Part shown: positions 16,036-22,649 of the stretch, one piece after another
Position numbering within the stretch: the first letter of the stretch is position 1
How the letters are laid out: each line of letters opens with the position of its first letter
From: Pelosinus fermentans
GTDB lineage: Bacteria; Bacillota; Negativicutes; DSM-13327
Assembly (NCBI GenBank): GCA_002434245.1
Contig: DJJR01000018.1
Span: forward strand, 1 to 29,616
Direction of reading: 5' to 3'
DNA length: 29,616 bases
Notes under the pieces: model-generated
What the model was told of the DNA's origin: nothing
Databases searched by the model: none
The model's input: the letters and a program-made list of their open reading frames with translations, nothing else
Program-made: the position numbers and the translations under genes

Positions 16036-16069
16036 AATAGTGACTACCTAAGTAGCTATTGTTTATAAT
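16036..16069. promoter_or_regulatory. Divergent promoter region of TrmB-like regulator and EamA
   Basis: On the + strand GTGACT (16040-16045), an 18-base spacer and TATAAT (16064-16069) form a likely promoter for the regulator. The spacer carries an imperfect dyad built on CTAC-CTAA-GTAG flanked by ATAG and CTAT, a candidate operator. On the minus strand TATAAT is also readable within the TATTATAATAG stretch at 16030-16040. Confidence 0.45.
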
Positions 16070-16143
16070 AATAAGAAACTTTTTCCTTCCTGTCAAGGTC
16101 GAGGTTGTTAAAAGCAAAAAAATTAAGGAGAAAACAGATTCGG

Positions 16144-16977
16144 ATGAAGACTGATATTATAGCGATTCTTCAGGAATTGAAATTTACCGAGTACGAGGCC
16201 AAAGCATATTTAGCACTGCTAGAAAAATCCCCTCTGTCGGGTTATGCAATTTCGCTGAATTCCGGAGTGCCACGATCCAAAATCTACGAAGTGCTTAACG
16301 GAATGGTTGCGCGAGGAGATATCTTAGTGAGTCAGGAAAATACCCCACAATATTTTCCCTTATCCCCTAAAGAACTGATTGCACAGCGAAAGCGTGACGC
16401 GGAAAAGACTTATCAGACTGCACACAAAGCGTTGAAGAAATTTGAAGTTTCGTCGCAAAACCGCGGAAATATCTGGAATATATCAGGGCATGAAGCTATC
16501 TTGGCCCGCGTAAAAGAAAAAATTAAGGACGCTAAACGCCGTATACTCCTGGAAATCTGGCAAGAAGACGCACAGGAGTTAGGAGATGTCTTGGAGAAAG
16601 CGTCTCAACGGGGCGTTGATATTATAATCGTATCCTATGGTGAATTAAAATTTGATTTTGCCACGATTTATCAGCACCATTTAAGTGAAGAGATTACGAT
16701 TGAATCTGGAGGAAGATGGATTGTATTTAGTGTAGACGATGAGGAGATTGTTGCTGGTATCATTTCCTTAGGTGATGAAAGCCGCGCCGCATGGACGGCA
16801 CATCCAGGGCTAATTAAGCCGATTAGTGAGATCATTATTCATGATATCTATATCATGGAAATAATGAAGATTTTTAGAAAGGAATTGGAGGAAGAGTTTG
16901 GACCAAATTTGATTAAACTCCGTAACAAGTTTGCATTAGGACCTCATGGAGAAAAAAATATCTCAAGAATAAAATAG
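16144..16977 (+). CDS. TrmB-family transcriptional regulator
   Basis: A protein of about 277 residues. The N-terminal winged helix (LQELKFTEYEAKAYLALLE, then SGYAISLNSGVPRSKIYEVL, then YFPLSPKELI) is diagnostic of TrmB-like regulators. A short coiled coil follows, then a C-terminal ligand-binding part that in this family has a phospholipase-D-like fold. Members sense sugars or other metabolites. ATG 16144 gives the normal N-terminus; AAGGAG is 13 bases away, longer than usual, and an upstream in-frame TTG at 16105 is less likely. The gene is divergent from the EamA exporter and HD hydrolase and probably controls them. Confidence 0.85.
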   Translation: MKTDIIAILQELKFTEYEAKAYLALLEKSPLSGYAISLNSGVPRSKIYEVLNGMVARGDILVSQENTPQYFPLSPKELIAQRKRDAEKTYQTAHKALKKFEVSSQNRGNIWNISGHEAILARVKEKIKDAKRRILLEIWQEDAQELGDVLEKASQRGVDIIIVSYGELKFDFATIYQHHLSEEITIESGGRWIVFSVDDEEIVAGIISLGDESRAAWTAHPGLIKPISEIIIHDIYIMEIMKIFRKELEEEFGPNLIKLRNKFALGPHGEKNISRIK

Positions 16978-16993
16978 GTGGATTTGCGAAAAA

Positions 16994-17164
16994 TTGCGGT
17001 TATTAACATCAAAAGATGCAAAAGACGTACTCATCGAAGAAATTGGAACAAAATCTGGGATTAAGAAAGAAAAGATAACTAAAGCTGTTGCTACAGGTTA
17101 TTCTAGAACAACAAAATTGAAGATTGGAAAAATTGCAGGAATTTGCTTAGTTATGGCTAAGTAA
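16994..17164 (+). pseudogene. Remnant of an acyl-CoA dehydratase activase (BadF/HgdC type)
   Basis: The frame reads DAKDVLIEE, then GIKKEKITKAVATGYSR, then about 18 residues ending ICLVMAK and a stop. The VATGYSR segment, with about 16 residues before a CHAMG-like end, matches the region of HgdC/BadF ATPases around ATGYGR. Only about 50 residues of a normal 260 or more survive; the N-terminal ATPase motif and the iron-sulfur cysteines are gone. It is a decayed fragment, recognised only by local similarity. Confidence 0.5.
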
Positions 17165-17200
17165 TAATTCTAAGAGGTTTCTGGATGGGAGAGAAAGGAC

Positions 17201-17311
17201 ATGAAGAAAAGACCAGCCATATTTTCTGAGGAAAAAGACGTGTATGCTCTCCGGGTCGCTGACATACCTGAATATCTCTTACTCGAAGGGCATTTATATG
17301 ATTTTGTTTAG
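17201..17311 (+). CDS. Possible 36-residue ORF upstream of the phosphohexomutase
   Basis: The ORF has a GAGAAAGGA ribosome binding site about 5 bases before ATG (begins MKKRPAIFSEEKDVYALRV, ends EGHLYDFV). It stops about 30 bases before the mutase gene. No family is recognised. It could be a small protein in the mutase transcript or another remnant in this decayed stretch. Confidence 0.35.
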   Translation: MKKRPAIFSEEKDVYALRVADIPEYLLLEGHLYDFV

Positions 17312-17341
17312 GATATTTTAAAGAATAGGTAGGTGTTCATT

Positions 17342-18847
17342 ATGATGGAGAATTGGAAACGGCTGCAAAATGGCACGGATATACGAGGAATTGCCATTGC
17401 AACACCACAGAATGCAGTGACTCTTACGTCAACGATGGTAAGAGCGATCGGCTCTGGGTTTAGGCAATGGCTGCTGGAGGTAAAGAAGATACAGGCAGCT
17501 AGCTGCAAGATTGCGATTGGTATGGATTCAAGGTTGTCAGGTCCGGAATTAAAAACGGCTTTGATTGAAAGATTAGCTGAATTAGGCTGTGATGTTTATG
17601 ATTGTGGTATGAGTACAACACCAGCCATGTTCATGACGACTATTTTAGAAAATTACCAATGTGATGGGGCTGCCATGATAACGGCCAGTCATCTTCCCTT
17701 TTATCATAATGGTCTAAAGTTCTTTACCAAAGAGGGCGGTTGTGAAAAGGAAGATATTGCAGCCATTTTAGAGAATGCATCGCAAGATGATTCTATTTGT
17801 AGTGAGCGTAAGGGCATCGTCTATGAGAAGGATTTGATTGCGGAGTATTCTGAACTGCTAGTACATACGATTCGCAAGGGCGTTAACTCTCAGCAGAATT
17901 ATGAAAAGCCTTTGCAAGGCTGCCATATTATTGTCGATGCCGGCAATGGCGCAGGAGGGTTCTTCGCGGCAAAGGTTTTGGAGCCATTAGGAGCGGATAC
18001 GACGGGAAGTCAGTTTCTAGAACCAGATGGAACTTTCCCCAATCATTCTCCTAATCCGGAAAATCAGGCTGCTATGGATTCACTGAAAACGGCAGTGCTT
18101 AAGACCAAGGCTGATTTGGGGATTATCTTTGATGCTGATGTGGATCGAGCTGCCATTGTCAGCAGCAATGGTGTGGAAATCAATCGAAATGCCTTGATTG
18201 CTTTGCTTTCTGTTATTGTTCTAGACGAGCACCCTCAATCGGTGATCGTCACGGACTCTATCACCTCTACTGGCTTACGTAAGTTTATTGAGGAGCAGGG
18301 GGGGAAACAGCGCCGCTTTAAACGAGGCTATAAAAATGTAATAAACGAAGCAAAACGGCTTAATGCCACGGGAGAGCCCTGCCATTTGGCGATTGAAACT
18401 TCCGGTCATGCTGCTTGCAAAGAAAATTATTTTTTGGATGATGGTGCGTATTTGATTGCCAAAATACTAATCAAAATGGCAATGTTACGTCAGGACAACA
18501 AAGAAATACAGAGTGTGATCGAAACCTTACAGTATCCTTATGAGAGTGATGAAATTAGAATCCCTATTCTTGATAAGGATTTTCGGGCAGGAGGAGCTGC
18601 TGTTCTGGAAGATCTGGAAAAGCAGGTAGAGAAAGTAAAAGAATGGAGCCTTGTTGCCGAGAATTATGATGGCATACGGGTAGCGACTGATGAATCCAGT
18701 GGTAATGGATGGTTTATGCTGCGAATATCCTTGCATGAGCCCCTGTTAGTACTGAATATTGAGTCCGACGTCGAGGGCGGGATAAAAAAAATGTTAGATA
18801 TATTACTACCAATTTTAAAGGGCTATGATGCATTAAAGTTAAACTAA
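17342..18847 (+). CDS. Phosphomannomutase/phosphoglucomutase-family protein
   Basis: A 501-residue alpha-D-phosphohexomutase. The catalytic phosphoserine is S116 in MITASHLP, the Mg2+ loop is DADVDRAAI, the sugar-specificity loop is IETSGHA (Glu/Ser, typical of mannose/glucose enzymes), and the C-terminal phosphate-binding region is DESSGNGWFMLR. It interconverts hexose 1- and 6-phosphates and so feeds polysaccharide or LPS precursor synthesis. Of several starts (GTG 17333, ATG 17342, ATG 17345) the ATG at 17342 has the best-spaced AGGTAGG. It is a single-gene unit ending at a terminator. Substrate preference is not settled by the sequence. Confidence 0.9.
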   Translation: MMENWKRLQNGTDIRGIAIATPQNAVTLTSTMVRAIGSGFRQWLLEVKKIQAASCKIAIGMDSRLSGPELKTALIERLAELGCDVYDCGMSTTPAMFMTTILENYQCDGAAMITASHLPFYHNGLKFFTKEGGCEKEDIAAILENASQDDSICSERKGIVYEKDLIAEYSELLVHTIRKGVNSQQNYEKPLQGCHIIVDAGNGAGGFFAAKVLEPLGADTTGSQFLEPDGTFPNHSPNPENQAAMDSLKTAVLKTKADLGIIFDADVDRAAIVSSNGVEINRNALIALLSVIVLDEHPQSVIVTDSITSTGLRKFIEEQGGKQRRFKRGYKNVINEAKRLNATGEPCHLAIETSGHAACKENYFLDDGAYLIAKILIKMAMLRQDNKEIQSVIETLQYPYESDEIRIPILDKDFRAGGAAVLEDLEKQVEKVKEWSLVAENYDGIRVATDESSGNGWFMLRISLHEPLLVLNIESDVEGGIKKMLDILLPILKGYDALKLN

Positions 18848-18878
18848 ATACAGATTTATAAACCAAATGGAATACGTT

Positions 18879-18915
18879 AAAATAGGCATTACTCATATAG
18901 AGTGATGCCTATTTT
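18879..18915 (+). terminator. Intrinsic terminator of the phosphohexomutase gene
   Basis: AAAATAGGCATTACTC pairs with GAGTGATGCCTATTTT (one wobble pair) around a loop of about 5 bases; the stem ends in a TTTT run. Confidence 0.85.
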
Positions 18916-19084
18916 ATAAGTCTAGAAAGTGTAAGTTTCTAAGGGAACGCTGAACATACCGGAAGTGCCTTGCGGTTCGAAATGACTATGGTTTAAAATT
19001 ACAAAGTGAAATACCGTAAGACTGGAAGGATATTTTTGATATAATAAGAGTACGTTATGAAAAATAAGCTATGGGGGTAACGAT

Positions 19085-19651
19085 ATGACAGTACTAACTA
19101 TAGATCAGAAGTGGAAGGCTGTTATTCATTGTGACCATTCCTATGATGGCATATTCTTCTATGGTGTGAAAACAACAGGTATCTTTTGCCGCCCATCGTG
19201 TAAATCGAAAGAACCAATACGAAATAACGTTGAATTCTTTGATGAAATCAAAGAAGCCTATGCTTATGGATTGCGGCCTTGCAAAAGATGCCGGCCGGAT
19301 TTGACTGCGTTTCGACCTATGCTGGATGTAATTGAAAAAGCCAAACATATTTTTGATACTCATTTTGCTGACGGCGGCAGGCTTACTGCCCAAATTAAAG
19401 AGTTGGGAATCAGTCAAAATCATTTTATTCATTTGTTTCGCCAGCAATTTCAGATGACACCTGTAGAATACATCAACCGGCTGCGGGTGGAAAAGGCAAA
19501 GCAGATGCTTGCCAATACAGAGTTAACGATAGTAAACATTACATTGTTATGCGGATTTGGGAGCCTTTCGACTTTTTATGAATTTTTTAAAAAGCAAGTC
19601 GGATTATCCCCTAAGAAATATCGAAAACAAAGCAGTACTGAAAAAGGATGA
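19085..19651 (+). CDS. AdaA-like methylphosphotriester-DNA methyltransferase / AraC-type activator
   Basis: A 188-residue protein with two domains. The N-terminal Ada zinc domain has C35, C39, C66 and C69 (GIFCRPSCKSKEP and RPCKRCRPD); in Ada the first cysteine accepts a methyl group from a DNA phosphotriester and so switches the protein on. The C-terminal AraC-type double helix-turn-helix spans about 85-182 (VEYINRLRVEKAKQML, then GFGSLSTFYEFFKKQVGLSPKKYR). No O6-methylguanine transferase domain is attached, as in Bacillus AdaA. It should activate alkylation-repair genes, none of which is next to it. A TATAAT at 19040-19045 and GGGGGT before the ATG support the start. Confidence 0.9.
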   Translation: MTVLTIDQKWKAVIHCDHSYDGIFFYGVKTTGIFCRPSCKSKEPIRNNVEFFDEIKEAYAYGLRPCKRCRPDLTAFRPMLDVIEKAKHIFDTHFADGGRLTAQIKELGISQNHFIHLFRQQFQMTPVEYINRLRVEKAKQMLANTELTIVNITLLCGFGSLSTFYEFFKKQVGLSPKKYRKQSSTEKG

Positions 19652-19684
19652 GTATAAGCCTTGCAGTATTCCCCTGATAAGTTG

Positions 19685-19771
19685 TAATTGTATCCATTTA
19701 ATAATAGTAAATTGGCACTTTAAATACAGTCAATATATATATTATGATACTATTACAATCCATTTATATCG
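19685..19771 (+). repeat. 87-bp promoter/operator block, copy 1
   Basis: 75 of 87 positions match 21816-21902. It contains a 21-base identical head, TTGGCA (19712-19717) with TATATA 16-18 bases on, and GTATC (19690) and GATAC (19746) in inverted orientation. It lies directly upstream of the first flavoprotein gene. A MocR-regulated promoter is the likely role. Confidence 0.8.
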
Positions 19772-19792
19772 GAAATGAAAAGGGGAAAGAGA

Positions 19793-20260
19793 ATGAAAAC
19801 AATAAGGCTCGCGAAGCAAGAGTTAGATAATGAAGGTACTCGTAGAATATTGGAGACCGCATTTTATGGTATTTTATCCACTGTATCAGAAGATGATATG
19901 CCCTATGGGGTGCCTCTAAACCATGTATTGGCAGACAACAAACTATACTTTCACTGCACGGTAAAAGGTCATAAATTAGACAATATACTTCACAGCTCTA
20001 AAGCCTGTTTTACGGTTGTAGGAGATACTAAAATGCTGCCAGAAATTTTTACGGCACATTTCGAAAGTGTTATCGCCTTTGGAACGGTACGTATACTGCA
20101 CGATCCAATGGACATAACCCGTGCTTTACGCCTGCTTTGTGAAAAAAATATTCCCCAACGCTTGGATGTAGTTGATTCAGTTATCGCTGGATACCTCTCA
20201 AAGCTAACTGCTTTAGAAATGACCATTGAACATCTTACAGGGAAAGCATCAGAAGATTGA
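19793..20260 (+). CDS. Pyridoxamine 5'-phosphate oxidase-like flavoprotein (NimA-like) A
   Basis: A 155-residue protein with the split-barrel FMN-binding fold of the PNPOx/NimA group: an N-terminal helix, then YGILSTVSEDDMPYGVPLNHVL, LYFHCTVKGHKLDNI and KACFTVVG, the usual order of strand motifs. Family members bind flavin or heme and reduce small molecules; some give nitroimidazole resistance. The start ATG 19793 has AGGGGA at good spacing; an in-frame ATG at 19775 is weaker. It is convergent with the MocR-type gene and shares its promoter block with a second family member at 21974. The true substrate is unknown. Confidence 0.85.
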   Translation: MKTIRLAKQELDNEGTRRILETAFYGILSTVSEDDMPYGVPLNHVLADNKLYFHCTVKGHKLDNILHSSKACFTVVGDTKMLPEIFTAHFESVIAFGTVRILHDPMDITRALRLLCEKNIPQRLDVVDSVIAGYLSKLTALEMTIEHLTGKASED

Positions 20261-20334
20261 TAAATATTTGGCGGAGTTTGTCTTATTCGAAATGGTTTAT
20301 TTGAATCTATTGTGATCTACAAAATGGAAAAATG

Positions 20335-20374
20335 AAGCGTGGTTTGGTCATTACTGATCAAACCACGCTTTATT
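20335..20374. terminator. Terminator hairpin between flavoprotein A and the MocR gene
   Basis: AAGCGTGGTTTG (20335-20346) pairs with CAAACCACGCTT (20359-20370), followed by TTTATTT on the + strand. The right arm includes the last codons of the minus-strand MocR gene, so the stem overlaps coding sequence. Confidence 0.8.
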
Positions 20375-21769
20375 TAGAAGAGTAAGCCCATCTACAATTT
20401 CCTTTTCATTTAACATGCTAAAACCTAAAAGAAGTGTGTTTTCTGAGGCATTTTCTTTTGTGTGCCAAAATGGTGAAGTAGGGTAAACTTTAACTTTATA
20501 CTCTCTTGCCTTATCAATTAACCAATTTTGCTTTTCTCCATTTACAAATTGCAAAAGGATATGCAGCCCTGCATTATTGCCTTGTATGATGATCTTATCG
20601 CCCATTAATTGTGTGATGGTCTTGAGCATGACATCGTGTTTTTTCTTGTTGTAAAGACAAACCTTCCTAATATGTCTTTCCCAATGGCCACCTGCCATAT
20701 ATAAGCTTACAATTTTTTGTTCAAGCCATGGAATAGAAGAAGAGTACTTAGCAAACATTGTATGATATTTCGGCAGCAGCCATTTCGGTAAAATCATATA
20801 ACCCATACGAAGTCCGGGAGAGAGTGACTTTGAAAAAGTGCCTAGATAAATAACTCTTCCGCTGGTGTCAAGTGATTGCAGTGAAGGGATCGGTCTTGCA
20901 TGGTATCTTAATTCACTATCGTAATCATCCTCTATAATAATACCATTTTGTTGTGTTGCCCAGTGAAGGAGGTGTAATCGATTTTGAATAGGCATAACGA
21001 CGCCAGTTGGAAATTGATGGGAAGGTGTGATGTAAGTAAGTTTCACGGAAGAACGCTCCAAATCCGGGATACTTATACCATCTGATTGGATTGGAATGGG
21101 TATGATTTCAAAACCGTTGTTTACAAATACAGTTCGTGCACCATTATAACCTGGTTCTTCCATTGCCAATTTACGACCATCATCAGAGAATAACTTACAT
21201 ATCATGTCTAAAGCATATTGAGTTCCACAGCACAGTACAATTTGATCAGGGGTACAGGAGACCGCTCTTGCTTCCTGTAGATATTTCATAATTTCAATTC
21301 GTAAATCTAATTCGCCCTGCTTGTCATTGTAAGAATTTATTCTTTGGGCGTCGAATGATAAAAGAATCTCTGTAGTAAAACGACGCCACAATGAATAAGG
21401 AAATAGGATGTCAAGATTTCCATATTGAAAATCATAGAGGTACACTTTTGGCTCCTCGAAAGACGATCTTTCCAGTTCAGCATATTGAGATTCATGCATT
21501 AGATCGTTTTTTAAAAAGGAAGGCAAATGATCATTCATACCTTGAACAATAAAACCAGAACCGGGTTTATTTAAAACATAGCCTTCAAGGCATAGCTGGG
21601 AATAGGCATTCTCTACAGTGTTTCTGGCAACACAAAAATTCTTTGCAAATACTCGCGTAGACGTTAGTTTATCGCCTTCTTTGAGGGTGCCTGCCATGAT
21701 TTTTCTCTTTAAGTGTTCATAAATTTGCTGATAAATTGGCATGTTAGATGTGCTATCTATGTGGATCAT
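20351..21769 (-). CDS. MocR/PdxR-type regulator (GntR HTH fused to a class I aminotransferase fold)
   Basis: A 472-residue fusion regulator. Residues 1-75 form a GntR winged helix (PIYQQIYEHLKRKIMAGTLK, then RVFAKNFCVARNTVENAYSQL, then GYVLNKPGSGFIV). After a linker, residues 110-470 form a fold-type I PLP domain: CCGTQYALD, EEPGYNGAR, YITPSHQFPTG, IIEDDYDSELRY and the PLP lysine in TFSKSLSPGLRMGY. MocR proteins sense PLP or an amino-acid adduct. The gene sits between two PNPOx-like genes whose promoters share an 87-bp block, and one block lies in its own upstream region. It therefore probably controls both flavoprotein genes and itself. Confidence 0.92.
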   Translation of the reverse strand: MIHIDSTSNMPIYQQIYEHLKRKIMAGTLKEGDKLTSTRVFAKNFCVARNTVENAYSQLCLEGYVLNKPGSGFIVQGMNDHLPSFLKNDLMHESQYAELERSSFEEPKVYLYDFQYGNLDILFPYSLWRRFTTEILLSFDAQRINSYNDKQGELDLRIEIMKYLQEARAVSCTPDQIVLCCGTQYALDMICKLFSDDGRKLAMEEPGYNGARTVFVNNGFEIIPIPIQSDGISIPDLERSSVKLTYITPSHQFPTGVVMPIQNRLHLLHWATQQNGIIIEDDYDSELRYHARPIPSLQSLDTSGRVIYLGTFSKSLSPGLRMGYMILPKWLLPKYHTMFAKYSSSIPWLEQKIVSLYMAGGHWERHIRKVCLYNKKKHDVMLKTITQLMGDKIIIQGNNAGLHILLQFVNGEKQNWLIDKAREYKVKVYPTSPFWHTKENASENTLLLGFSMLNEKEIVDGLTLLNKAWFDQ

Positions 21770-21815
21770 GAAATCTTCTCCCTATAATACCATGAATAAA
21801 TTCGCTGCTACTTTA

Positions 21816-21902
21816 TAATTGTATCCATTTAATAATCTTAAATTGGCACTTTTAATACCTCCAATATATATATTATGATACTATCATAATCGGCTTGTAT
21901 CG
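21816..21902 (+). repeat. 87-bp promoter/operator block, copy 2
   Basis: About 86% identical to 19685-19771. TTGGCA (21843-21848) and a TATATA -10 are conserved. GTATC (21821), GATAC (21877) and GTATC (21897) are alternating half-sites. It lies between the divergent MocR-type gene and the second flavoprotein gene, so it could control both directions. Confidence 0.8.
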
Positions 21903-21973
21903 ACAAGACATCGTATATAAAGGATGAAAATTACGTTATCTTTAAAAGGATTACCAATTGAGGAGGATCATTT

Positions 21974-22447
21974 ATGCAGAATAGAATGAAGAACCATACG
22001 TTAACCAAAGGCGAAATAGAGGAGCTATTTGGAAGAGCTCTTGTTGGTAGAATCGTAACGCAAAATCATGATGGATTTCCCTATGCAGTTCCAATCCATT
22101 TCGTATACTACAAAGAAAAGATCTATACACATGGCCTGCCGAAAGGACAAAAAATCGACAATATTAAGCGCAATTCCAAAGTTTGCTTTGAAGTTGATGA
22201 AATGATGAGTCTCATGTATGATGGTGCTGAAATAGCCTGTGATACAAATACCAAGTTTACTAGTATTATCGCATTAGGCAATGCTGTGGTGCTAGAAGAC
22301 TTAGATTATAAAAGAGAAGTATTAGATCGAGTTGTCGATAAATACACGCCGCATTTTTCGGGCAATAGACTTCCAGAAAATATGATAAAGGGTACTGCTG
22401 TTATTGAAATCGATATTACAGAATGTACAGGTAAATATTACAGGTAA
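21974..22447 (+). CDS. Pyridoxamine 5'-phosphate oxidase-like flavoprotein (NimA-like) B
   Basis: A 157-residue member of the same split-barrel family as the gene at 19793 but clearly diverged: LVGRIVTQNHDGFPYAVPIHFVY, then YTHGLPKGQKIDNIKRNSKVCFEV, then SIIALGNAVVLEDLD. The shared pattern (G, then PYAVP, then KGxKxDNI) supports flavin binding. It is divergent from the MocR-type regulator with GAGGAGG before the ATG, and the promoter block in front is the duplicate of the one before protein A. It ends at a terminator. Possible roles are flavin-dependent reduction or vitamin B6-related chemistry; neither is shown. Confidence 0.87.
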   Translation: MQNRMKNHTLTKGEIEELFGRALVGRIVTQNHDGFPYAVPIHFVYYKEKIYTHGLPKGQKIDNIKRNSKVCFEVDEMMSLMYDGAEIACDTNTKFTSIIALGNAVVLEDLDYKREVLDRVVDKYTPHFSGNRLPENMIKGTAVIEIDITECTGKYYR

Positions 22448-22461
22448 AATAGTAAACCATT

Positions 22462-22500
22462 CCATCCTAATTAGTTGTTAGTATGGGATGGTTTTTTTGA
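22462..22500 (+). terminator. Intrinsic terminator of flavoprotein B
   Basis: CCATCC with TAA on the left pairs with TTA and GGATGG on the right with a small bulge, followed by seven T residues. Confidence 0.78.
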
Positions 22501-22537
22501 TGAAAAAAAGAGCTGAAAAGGCAAAAACAAAGAAGGA

Positions 22538-22566
22538 TTGACAAATTTATACAATAATGATATCGT
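22538..22566 (+). promoter_or_regulatory. Possible promoter of the PAS regulator
   Basis: A perfect TTGACA (22538-22543) is followed by 17 bases and TATCGT (22561-22566), a weak -10. It is about 85 bases upstream of the start codon. Confidence 0.45.
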
Positions 22567-22649
22567 GCAATATGTAAACTAAAATAAACTCCAATAAAGC
22601 ATATAACTTCTCATAAAGTTGAAAAATGAAAAGCTTAGAGGAGGTCAAG

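Noticed and set aside
18920..19039. Possible riboswitch in the leader of the AdaA-like gene
   Set aside because: Only a few short complementary stretches were found (around ACCG/CGGT) and no known riboswitch core; not enough to call a structured RNA.
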